Shown: piece by piece, positions 35,901-42,875 of the stretch
Numbering within the stretch: position 1 is the stretch's first letter
Layout: each line of letters begins with the position of its first letter
From: Hormiphora californensis
Lineage: Eukaryota; Ctenophora; Tentaculata; Cydippida; Pleurobrachiidae
Assembly (NCBI GenBank): GCA_020137815.1
Contig: CM035358.1
Location: 6,236,466-6,300,465 of the forward strand
Length of the DNA stretch: 64,000 nucleotides
Direction: 5' to 3'
The notes under the pieces: generated by a model
What the model was told of the DNA's origin: nothing
Seen by the model: only the letters and a program-made list of their open reading frames with translations
Database searches by the model: none
Position numbers and translations under genes: made by a program

Positions 35901-36682
35901 CCCCCCCCCCCCCCCCCCCGTATGTTGTGTGAATCATAGTCTCTTGTGTCTGTGTGTGTATCTCGACATGTATTATTATCCCCCCCCCCCCCCCCAATTT
36001 CACCCTTTGTCCCCCGCACTCAGAGAGCTCCACTGCAACAGGGGAGACAACACGGAGGACCTCACCTGCTGTACCTCCCCCCAAGACCGCCTCTACCTCA
36101 TCTTCTCCAGTTGTGAAGACACCCTCAATACCCTCCATGGCTCCCTCCATCCCCTCCTTGGTTCCCTCCCCTCCCAAGGAGCAGCCAAGCAGCAAATCAT
36201 CCTTTAGATCTTTCAAGCAACCGAGCAGTTTACCAGCTGATATCGCCACTGAGGTAGGGATGGGAAAAGGGAATTACCGATGTTCGGGATTTAGGGAGTG
36301 TATAACAGGGGGGGGGGGGGGGTGGAGTGAGGGATTGGTTTTTACTGGGGTCCCGGGATTTAGGGAGTGTATAATGGGGCTTAAAGTGGCAAATTCCACT
36401 AAGGTATAGAGTTATCGTGGTAATGATTTTGAGAGATGCTCTGAGAATAACCATACCGCCGTGTTGATGAATTATGGTGCTGGTGGCCCGATCTTTGGCT
36501 CGCACCCAACACAGCATTGTGGTTTAGCATGTCTCGGGCATGTCGGTTAAAATATGCAGTACTTATCTCACTGTTTGGTGACGCGGTCACCCCTCCACTA
36601 GGGCCGCGCTGCTGCAGTGGTGGTAGTGGTTGTTATTCCACTCTCGTTAACTATTTTGTTGTTTACATCCACTTCCGCCCTA

Positions 36683-36775
<93 letters not shown>

Positions 36776-39700
36776 ACTATCTCATCATGTGGTGCGGCGT
36801 ATGTCAGTCAAATCTTAATTGGGCTAAAAATAAAGATCGTCTGGCTGCTACATGTGTGTGTGTTTACATACAGCATCTTGTTATTAGTATGCTACTGCTG
36901 ATCCTAGTTCATTCCCTCTTTGTGCTCCTCTTCACCTCAATTCTACTATTGACTGTTACCGAGTTCCGGGCTCAGTTCCTCTGACTGTTACCGAGTTCCG
37001 GGCTGAATTCCTCTGAAGGAAGCAGGGTTGTAATACTAACATTCGGAGTTCCTCTGAAGGAAAGATACTCAACAAAGCGGAGCAGAGTTGATCTAAAGAA
37101 CCCTCACAGAGAGCCACACAAGAGCAAATTAAACATTATACTTGGCGTGTACTACTGCAGCTTGAGCAGCGGAGGAAGCGTGGGAGCAGGGTTCTATATT
37201 AACACGGTGGAAACTCAGCTGATTGTGCTGCTGAGGATTCACTTTATTTGAAACCAGAAATATTTGGCCGAGATCCAGGAGTCTCAATAAAACCTCGCCA
37301 TCTGAACCTCATTATAACCTCATTGCCGCCTCATTATAACCTCATTGCCGCCTCATTATCCCATCACGATGGGCTGTATAAACTCGTCCCTGCTGACTGG
37401 CCAGTTCTACCTGATGACCAGGAGGTACCAGATGAGGGTCACAGGACCACCCCCTCCTGTCATAATGAACCCCAGAGAGGAGGGTGGGGGAAGTACCGGG
37501 CTGAGGGCCAGGTTTAATAACAATCTGATCCCCATGAAGGTGCGAGTTACCAAGAATTATATCCATCTAGGGCATGTGTTTGGGACACTATGGGGGGGGG
37601 GATAAAATAGAAGCAGCTAGGATAAAATAACACCTGTATTATTTATATCTCAGATCGAAGAGGGGGTTGAGACTGATTGTGGACTGGATGATCTGGATAA
37701 GAGCGTATCAGATCTGTCGGCATCACACACCATGTCCGAACTACGGGATCTGATCTCGGAACAAAGCAAACGGAATAAAACTGACTCAGGTATATTTGTT
37801 GAAGATGAGACAAGGGTGGCAACAAATTAACTTGTTAGATTTAGAAATAATGATGTCTCAATAGTAAATACTTGCTATGTTCTAACCCTCCCTTTACATT
37901 TGTAATTTGTGATTCGGGGGCGGGGCGCCCGAAACACAGTCTAGCCAGGCAAGTAAATACAAGCTAAAAATTGAAATTATACTTGTATTTCAGATGATAT
38001 AATATTTACACCTCTTCATTTCAGCGTCAGGTTCTGCAACTCCGATTCAAGAGGATGACATGTCAGCATCCCATGATACTTCTGACAGCAGCACCGCTGA
38101 ACTGGAACTAGCTGCCCTCTCACCGCGTGACGACTCAACGCCGCGTGAGATGACACCGCGTGACAGATCACGCGAATCTCCCATCCCGCGTGACGTCATC
38201 CCATCATTGCGTGACGTCACATCACGTGATCAGAGGGAGAGGATACCTGAAGATATGACACAGGAATTGCTGAAAGCTGCTCTCACTAAGATGCTGAAGA
38301 TAAAGCATTCGAAGGAGCAGAGAGAACTGGCTCTGTCCCCTAAATTCACTGAACGGTCCCCTTCCTCTCCTGACTGCCTCTCTCCCACACGAGGAGGTAA
38401 TGATATAACCATGATTTACCTGTCGCGACCTCATTTGAGCACACAGTCGATTTGAGAATCAAATTGGGGTCTGGCGCCGCCAGACAGTGAATTACAATCT
38501 GATTGTTCGTCCCGTGGACCGTGGGGACACACATGTTTGATTGAAGCTCTGGGGGGGGGGGCGACATGTTAATTGTTAATAAATCACCTCTTTTTTTCGA
38601 TTTTGTTAATTAACGTTAATTAACAAAATTAACAAAGTTAACAAATCAGCAAAAACTGTTCTTATTGGTTGATAATACGACTTTAACTGGTTTAATTTTA
38701 TAGTTTAATGACTTTTCTAACACATATAAGGGGGGGGGCCTGCCGCAAAAATCTCAGCTACCCTCTTTTCGGCCGATGAGATTTTTGAGATTTTTGGGAA
38801 TATTTGCTCAATTACGTTTGAGATTTTTGAGATTTTTGTGGTAAATTGGCACAATTTTGGCCGCCAATACTCAGTTTTTTGACATATTTTTTAACTTAAA
38901 ACCATGAATCATAATATCAGTTTAGTAATTTAAATAGGTAGATTTCATGTTTTAGCTTCACATTAACTTTTGTACTAGAATACAAGGAAAATGTCTATTC
39001 CGAATTTTGATTTTTGGCAAAAAAAAACACAAGGATTGTTTCTATTCCAAATTTTCGAATGGAAATTTTTCCTTTCTATGAGATTTTTGAGAAAAATTTG
39101 CGGTTTTCCCCCGAAAAATCGCAAATTTGCCTCAAAAATCTCAAAAATCCCACGTTTTTAAGCCAAAAATCGAAAATCTCAAAAATCCCAGCTACCCTGA
39201 AAATCGCCAATGAGGCATGAGATTCTTGCGGCAGGCCCCCCCCCATATAAACCCAAACAAGGCCTCTTCCGATAACCAAAGTCCGACATACATGTTTTTT
39301 GGCTCAAAATCGATAAAATCCAAAAGTTACAAATATTTCAATTTAGCGTATAAAATCTCACTTTAACGTGATTTTTTCATCGATAATCGATTCTTTGAAC
39401 GAAAGAAGATGATGTACAACGTTTCTGTCGGAAAAAGAAACAAAATATTTCCAAAATCAATTTTTGGTCAAGAATTGAAAATTTGCTTCGCTACAAATCC
39501 TTGTGTTTTTTTAGAAAAATTGATTTTTGGGATATTTTTGTTTTATGGTAAATTCATGAGTCTCAATTAGTTTTTATGGTTTAAAAAAGGTGGATTAGGG
39601 TCAATTGACTTCAATTGCGGTTTAGTTTGGCTAGTTTTTATTAAAATTTACACAATGGAACAAATCGCTGTAGAAAAGCCGTAGTATAGGTTAGTAGGAG

Positions 39701-40562
39701 TGTGCAAATCGTGCAAAAGGAACAACTTTGCTCGCAGAACAAGTGTTAAATACCAAAAACACACGCTAAAGGTGATTTAGATGGCATAAATGGCATTTGT
39801 TAACGTTTGTTAACTTTTTGTTAATTTTGTTAATAAATCACCTGTTTTCTCGATGTTAATATTAACAAAGTTAACAAAATTAACATGTCGCACCCCCCGA
39901 AGCTCTCCTCGTTATTATAATCCCCCTGCTTTCAGAGCCTGCAATATTGAATGATACATTTCGAGATACAGACCTGGAGAGTGCCTTGAGTCTAGCCAGG
40001 AATGCCTCTACCTGTACTGCAGAGGAACGAGTGTCCCCCGAACCTCCTGCACCCCCCAAAGTAAGTCATCTCTCAGACACCCTGTCTGACGGCAGTGTCC
40101 TCAGATCGTATCTGAGTTAGGAAATGATATTCAGGGATAGATGATTTAGGGATGGATCCCTCATAATAGCTCACGTTCTGATTCACCAGGTAACGGTTTG
40201 GAACACACCTGACGCGACACGTGGTATAGCTGCACGTGCAGCACGGCACCTCGTCACGTGTGTGCGTGAGGGAGTCACGTGGTGTGATATCACGCGTGAT
40301 ATTCCAACCGAGGAGGGAGATTGGGAGAATGATGTGGAGAGACAGCAGTGTCGGGTCTATCAGGAGTTAGTTATGTCAACCACACAGGAGTGCTTCGAAG
40401 CCATTGATGCAGAGTGCAACCTTAAGAAACGGTAGGTTGAATGATCAAAATCTATCGCATCCCACCATTTTGTCTTCTTCAAATTTGCGCTCAGATTTGG
40501 TGGGCGCCTCGAGACAATCCATATTTTCATTCCAGCCTCTCCATGTTATAGCAATTACTATA

Positions 40563-40660
<98 letters not shown>

Positions 40661-41230
40661 ACACCTGTTTCCAGACCGAGAACTGAACTACCCCCCTGGA
40701 AAGCTGCCTCTAAACGACAACCCCGACCCAACTGGATGAAAGGACTGCCCACCAGAGTAAATCTAGAAAATGTGGAGCATCATCTACCTGATCTGGTTGT
40801 TCGAATTCTGGGTATCTCCGAAACATGCCCTCCCCGCCGGTTTAATAACATGGAGCATATCCTAGCGCAGGTAACTATCTCCAAGCTTTAATTATTAATT
40901 TCATCTGTTTGATTTATATTGGTGATGTCCGTTCTTTTTCTACCGACAGTTTTTTGTTCAGTCGCCTGACACTGTGTCAATTGTTTTGTATGTACGGTCT
41001 CTAGTTTTTCACCATATGTCTATTGATTAACCCCCTACTCGATTAACCCCCTACTCGACAATTTATTCACCATCTTTCTCTCCCTTCATTAGGAGATAAA
41101 AGATGAAGGAGTGGAATGGACGGACTACGACTCAGACGAGCTGGTTGTGAAATTCCGAATCGCTGACTCCATCTTCGACAGTCTAATTCGGGAGACAGTC
41201 GCTGTTTTCTCTGCCATAGAGAACAAGTGA
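17047..41230 (+). CDS. CEP350: CEP350-like centrosomal scaffold protein (whole gene)
   Basis: CEP350 (CAP350) is a very large centriole and subdistal-appendage scaffold that binds microtubules and, with FOP/CEP19, supports ciliogenesis. The assignment rests on three blocks matching the family as I remember it: KHYDTAKVQRYIENTRKQRK (exon 1); TFTLDQVNQYMKDERARARH with the following KALLKLREQAVQEKTEAKLE and KILAKL/EIRRM helices (23552-26483); and KIRRLKEELKTKKSEAKKLL (34108-34254). The C-terminal ~180 residues have the helical character of the DUF4378-like domain that CEP350 shares with plant TRM proteins. Between these lie long acidic and Ser-rich disordered stretches. About 25 exons are recognisable, giving roughly 1,900 residues, shorter than the ~3,100 of human. 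No CAP-Gly motif is visible. Joins at 18380, 23168, 31480 and 33834 do not keep frame simply. The start at 17047 directly follows an acceptor. Confidence 0.8.
18678..20572 (+). CDS. CEP350: CEP350-like exons 4-9 (SRD repeats, Glu/Arg coiled coils)
   Basis: Exons at 18678-18887, 19001-19110, 19262-19580, 19708-19945, 20095-20193 and 20395-20572 are flanked by good donors and acceptors and keep frame. The first encodes STRDQSRDQSRDVVSRD, in which every SRD is written TCACGTGA(T). The third is an uninterrupted Glu/Arg coiled coil (VERIEEESRLRKEAEDRRQE). The last two form a Gln-rich coiled coil (KLQQLQQ, LAQQAEAKVKSSEATLQATQ). Intron lengths here are 100-200 bp, unlike the kilobase introns further on. 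Confidence 0.75.
20842..21752. mobile_element. foldback DNA transposon in a CEP350-like intron
   Basis: Two ~440-bp arms are near-perfect inverted copies, starting TAGTAGGGACGATAGTGTC and ending with the complement, around a 30-nt centre (21281-21310) that contains GGTCACGTGACT. TTAG/CTAA at the ends fits a TA target. There is no coding sequence. The termini (TAGTRGGGA-) resemble those of the foldback at 2383-3757, suggesting the same superfamily. Transcribed within the CEP350 intron, it would form a ~0.9 kb RNA hairpin. Confidence 0.85.
21896..23706 (+). CDS. CEP350: CEP350-like exons 10-14
   Basis: Exons at 21896-21991, 22379-22479, 22709-22868, 23061-23168 and 23552-23706. The first four encode a Ser/Thr/Glu-rich disordered region; two consecutive exons end in SPEK before a phase-1 donor (AGAAAGGT). 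The fifth encodes DSFATFTLDQVNQYMKDERARARHQKALLKLREQ, the strongest family signature. The join 23168 to 23552 is out of phase, so a small exon is missing between them (the gap contains a MITE) or there is an indel. Confidence 0.75.
23183..23449. mobile_element. Mutator-like MITE with 10-bp target duplication
   Basis: A 267-bp palindromic element between two copies of CAATCTTGAG (23173-23182 and 23450-23459). The inverted ends contain TAGTATGG and then GTCGTGCGCACTTTTTGGCG. The interior consists largely of CGCCA/TGGCG and CGCCACGTGGCG units in both orientations. The 9-10-bp duplication points to the Mutator group. It lies 14 bp inside the CEP350 intron, just after the donor at 23169. Confidence 0.75.
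24747..24850. other. intronic cluster of CACGTG palindromes
   Basis: Four CACGTG hexamers in about 100 bp (CCCACGTGG, ATCACGTGACC, GTCACGTGACC, ATCACGTGAT). This is the M-box/CLEAR-type E-box bound by USF/MITF/TFE bHLH factors in animals. It lies inside the 2.6 kb intron before exon 26354 and could be an intronic enhancer. Confidence 0.35.
24903..24998 (+). repeat. (CT)n microsatellite
   Basis: A nearly pure CT tract in a CEP350-like intron, preceded by imperfect TCTC/TATC repeats from about 24570. Confidence 0.95.
26354..33484 (+). CDS. CEP350: CEP350-like exons 15-17
   Basis: Exons at 26354-26483 (RILSKGYDEKLPPLIKQEKD...EIRRMAAMQRAAQ), 31396-31556 and 33342-33484 (ETDVSSVYDAEEYKIRTITD...LALDEKRETEK). 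The middle exon begins EERRKMLLQEREIKAIQERT and ends EYHRQYGQSEY before a phase-1 donor, but its two halves are in different frames: a one-base discrepancy lies at about 31470-31485. Its donor GTAAGAGG (31557-31564) is the target duplication of a MITE. The 4.9 kb intron between the first two exons holds two transposons. Confidence 0.75.
26474..26526 (+). repeat. tandem duplication of a 5' splice site
   Basis: GGCTGCACAGGTACGTGG, the exon end plus donor of exon 26354-26483, occurs twice here. Two more copies lie beyond the transposon insertions at 30597-30650 (CTGCACAGGTACGTGG and GGCTGCACAGGTACGTG). Before the insertions these were neighbouring units of one short tandem array. Confidence 0.8.
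26538..27126. mobile_element. hAT-like MITE carrying a tRNA-like sequence
   Basis: A 589-bp element with perfect 18-bp terminal inverted repeats starting CCCAGTGGTGCTCGATTG, and an exact 8-bp target duplication GGATCAGG (26530-26537 and 27127-27134), as in the hAT superfamily. Inside are two ~90-bp direct repeats (about 26641-26731 and 26801-26892, containing CCATTTGTGACTAAGTGTGG) and a tRNA-like unit near 26965-27037. No transposase is encoded. Confidence 0.85.
26965..27037 (+). tRNA. tRNA-like sequence (Leu/Ser type), probably a pseudogene or SINE head
   Basis: The A box TAGCCGAGTGG (26972-26982) and B box GGTTCAAATCC (27017-27027) match the internal Pol III promoter consensus exactly, and a TAA could sit in the anticodon position. 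The T stem pairs at four of five positions. The acceptor ends and the anticodon stem do not pair well, and the variable arm is short for a Leu/Ser tRNA. It is therefore unlikely to be a working tRNA but could still drive Pol III transcription of the MITE. Confidence 0.5.
27173..30595. mobile_element. 3.4 kb foldback element with minisatellite core
   Basis: Inverted arms of about 700 bp (27173-27880 and 29890-30595) begin GGGGGTGCTATTTG and end with its complement. A sub-block with GAGATTAGCAAAGTTTCAGG occurs three times: twice direct (27713-27855 and 28361-28503) and once inverted (29925-30065). The core is a 40-bp minisatellite. Frames of 88 residues found in both arms are mirror copies, not a gene. 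No clear target duplication is visible (at most 2 bp, AC). It sits in the CEP350 intron after the duplicated donor. Confidence 0.85.
27885..29745. repeat. 40-bp GATC-rich minisatellite
   Basis: More than 40 degenerate copies of a unit containing ATGGATCAGATCACATTA and GGGATCTGGTCCACCA, interrupted once by the 140-bp block at 28361-28503. About three and a half units continue in inverted orientation at 29746-29885. Each unit carries three GATC sites. Variants (ATTATA/TTTTAG/AACAGG; GGTCC/TATCC) are intermixed, implying repeated local amplification. Confidence 0.9.
30651..31395 (+). repeat. intron remainder with long pyrimidine tract (about 31110-31366)
   Basis: The CT tract contains TCTCTCTCCT variants and then pure (CT)n and stops 30 bp before the acceptor CCCACAG at 31395. 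It may act as an oversized polypyrimidine tract. Nothing else is recognised in this stretch. Confidence 0.8.
31565..31673. mobile_element. 109-bp hAT-like MITE inserted at a 5' splice site
   Basis: Terminal inverted repeats CAGGAACCGACCGAA are perfect, and the 8-bp target duplication is GTAAGAGG (31557-31564 and 31674-31681). That octamer is the splice donor of the exon ending at 31556. The interior carries two CCAATCA boxes and GGTCACGTGACT. A diverged second copy is at 45627-45720. Confidence 0.9.
31689..32325. mobile_element. Tc1/mariner-like foldback, 637 bp
   Basis: Inverted arms of ~300 bp start CAGGGTGTTCATTTTGGATC, flanked by TA on both sides (31687-31688 and 32326-32327). The mirror-image 81-residue frames on the two strands are arm sequence. 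It lies 7 bp beyond the MITE at 31565-31673, in the same intron. Confidence 0.85.
32911..32996 (+). repeat. (GA)n microsatellite
   Basis: An interrupted GA tract in a CEP350-like intron. Confidence 0.95.
33190..33305 (+). repeat. tandem ~40-bp repeat before an exon
   Basis: ATCACCCACTGAC with CCCCTCCCCCTCGATCT is repeated about four times, ending some 40 bp before the acceptor of exon 33342. Confidence 0.75.
33660..36253 (+). CDS. CEP350: CEP350-like exons 18-21
   Basis: 33660-~33835 (IEAEFGISSPSRLPRGITPLE) reaches an in-frame TGA just before the apparent donor TGAG|GTAC, so its true donor may lie earlier. About 34103-34254 encodes the family-typical coiled coil AEMEDKIRRLKEELKTKKSEAKK. 34403-35762 is a 1.36 kb exon of acidic Ser-rich sequence with TED repeats (RTEDRTEDRTEDKTED) and many SRD units (KSRDITKSRDISKSRD). 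36024-36253 is Pro/Ser-rich. The last three are clean exons with matching phases. Confidence 0.75.
34021..34106 (+). repeat. tandem duplication of a 3' splice site
   Basis: CTAAGGTGTCCCAGATTG, with about 35 bp of flanking CT/AAC sequence, occurs twice (about 34037-34056 and 34091-34108). Only the second copy continues into the open coiled-coil exon. Confidence 0.75.
35866..36000 (+). repeat. poly(C) and C/T tracts
   Basis: Several runs of 7-18 C separated by CTCTCT, and another run just before exon 36024. These are hard regions for sequencing; base counts are not reliable here. Confidence 0.9.
36688..36771 (+). repeat. (CT)n microsatellite
   Basis: A pure CT tract in the intron 36254-37653. 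Confidence 0.95.
36948..37370 (+). repeat. two short tandem duplications in an intron
   Basis: GACTGTTACCGAGTTCCGGG and the following ~12 bp are duplicated at 36951-37015. CCTCATTATAACCTCATTG is repeated at about 37310-37360. A possible cryptic exon follows (see findings, 37378-37541). Confidence 0.7.
37654..41230 (+). CDS. CEP350: CEP350-like C-terminal exons (DUF4378-like end)
   Basis: Exons at 37654-37789, 38025-38396, 39936-40060, 40190-40431, 40675-40870 and 41093-41230, all with matching phases. The second has repeated PRD/SRD (SPRDDSTPREMTPRDRSRE). The last three form a folded domain: WNTPDATRGIAARAARHLV, WENDVERQQCRVYQELVMST, WKAASKRQPRPNWMKGLP, and the C-terminus EWTDYDSDELVVKFRIADSI followed by FDSLIRETVAVFSAIENK. 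This resembles the C-terminal DUF4378-like domain shared by CEP350 and plant TRM proteins. The stop is TGA at 41228. Confidence 0.8.
38551..39898. mobile_element. hAT-like element with 8-bp duplication, AT-rich inverted ends
   Basis: Flanked by GAAGCTCT at 38543-38550 and 39899-39906. Ends are G-rich (GGGGGGCGACATGTTAATT) and inverted relative to each other, followed by TTAATAAATCACC and long GTTAA/TTAAC palindromic stretches. No transposase frame. It contains the younger element at 38730-39244 and sits in a CEP350-like intron. Confidence 0.75.
38730..39244. mobile_element. nested 515-bp inverted-repeat element
   Basis: Ends GGGGGGGGGCCTGCCGCAA and complement, flanked by ATATAA (38724-38729 and 39245-39250). 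The interior repeats GAGATTTTTGAGATTTTTG in both orientations. It is inserted in the element 38551-39898 and so is younger. Confidence 0.75.
40562..40661 (+). repeat. (CT)n followed by (CA)n before a splice acceptor
   Basis: The tract ends 13 bp before exon 40675, leaving CACCTGTTTCCAG as the acceptor. Confidence 0.95.
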
Positions 41231-42875
41231 GGGGATGTAATCAGAGACAGTCAGATATTCAGAAGTGGGGAGAGACAGACTCTCAGAGAGTGGGAAATAT
41301 ATATTGCACAGAGCAGACTATTTATTAATTTTATCCCGATTTTTATCATGTATCATAATTAACAACTACTCTTGTTTACAACCTGTATAAAATGAGTGTG
41401 TCATATTGTTTCTAAAATGGGTGAGAGAACATTATTTGCTGGCCAATCTTGGCCGCCACCCCACTGACTGGGCCTGTCAGTTCAATGCTCTTATCTGACC
41501 ACGGTTCTCGCTCGAGGGGTCAGGCCAATGCTCTGACAGTGCTGGACACCAGTTGCATGGAATTCCTGGAAAATAATGATGGTTACAGCAGGTCGAGAGG
41601 GAGAATTATAAATCCATGCAGCAGTACTGACATCCGGCTTCGTCTAGACAGAGACGGATGTGAGAGACAGAATTACGTCACTGGGCCGTCTCAATTTGGT
41701 CTTGTTGCCTCTCCCGGCCTCCCGCCTTCATGGCCTACCACCGCGCGCGTGTTGTTAGCGACTATTTCGCGCGCTTTGTGTATCTACCATGTCGCGGCGC
41801 CCTACAAACATGTCTTGATGAGTGTTCCATCAATGTTCGTGTTATGTAATTTGAAGTGAAGGAGGTTGGTAGGAGATAAATAGAGCAGTGTTGCTGTGAT
41901 CCAATTAACAGTGGACAACCACTCTCGCACAGAAATAGCGTTTCATATCATTAGTAGCACCAGTTAAGGGCCACAGGTGGCCTATATCAGTGGTAGTGTG
42001 AGGGAAATGTTATAGAGCTGAAATATCCACCTGTGTGATGTCGAGTCTCGCAAGATCAGTCATCAGAGGTGTGAATTTGTTTACACTTCAACGTCAATTA
42101 TTACGCTTGTGTGATAATTGCCCTTATATGAACAATTTCTTTCCTTCATTCACGTCAGAGCAGCTCAATTGATGATTTTAGAATTACACCATTGGAGTAA
42201 TTTAGACAAAAAACGAGGTGTTTATAAGTTTACTTAGTTGTAATTAGAATCTAATTACTACAAAAAACTGCAGCAATAATATCGGTAAACGATGACAACC
42301 ATTCGTTTTGGGTATTACCGCAAAAACACAGTTGTAGTATTAATAGTAAAGGCAATTTAGGGGTAGCAAGCTAGTTGCACTAGATATAGACGCAATCCCC
42401 ATACATTATAGACGCATGATATAGACACCACCAATAAAGACACTGTATACTATATACTGTCTATTAGACAGAAGCAATGAAGTTTCACTTCACCGCACTA
42501 CAAAAATCAGTAACGACCTGTACCAGAAAACTGTCTGTACTGCTGGTGTCTATAATCCGTCTAATGTCTATAGTGTGCGGGGACTGCGTCTACAGTGCCT
42601 GCTACACCTAAATTGCCAATAGTAATTAATAGTACTATAAATATATAGATTTAAGAGTCTCCGGTTTTCGCTCACACTCTCTATGAGAGTCTCTATTATC
42701 ATATTGGTATTCCAGACCTCTCTCTCACAACTAGTAATTATTAGTCCCTAATTCACCCCTGACACGGGACCCCCTTCTTTAGACAACTGAGTGTTGCTCC
42801 ACATTGGGCCTTGCTCGACCCTGTTTCACTGAGCTCTACACTTGAGGGGTAGTAACAACTGTAATATCCAGATTT
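41231..42875. other. intergenic region between convergent CEP350 and SLC5A7
   Basis: Contains the CEP350 3' UTR, a copy of a dispersed short repeat (about 41497-41542, GTCAGGCCAATGCTCTGAC) and a hAT-like MITE (42351-42617). An open frame at 41449-41859 overlaps the repeat and has no recognisable protein features. No clear AATAAA was noted close to the CEP350 stop. Confidence 0.5.
42351..42617. mobile_element. hAT-like MITE, 267 bp
   Basis: Inverted ends GGCAATTTAGG...CCTAAATTGCC, with inner inverted blocks around ATAGACGCAATCCCC, are flanked by AATAGTAA (42342-42349 and 42618-42625). No coding sequence. Confidence 0.75.

Noticed and set aside
41449-41859. A 136-residue plus-strand frame after CEP350
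   Set aside because: It overlaps a dispersed repeat, has no recognisable features and lies in the CEP350/SLC5A7 3' intergenic space.
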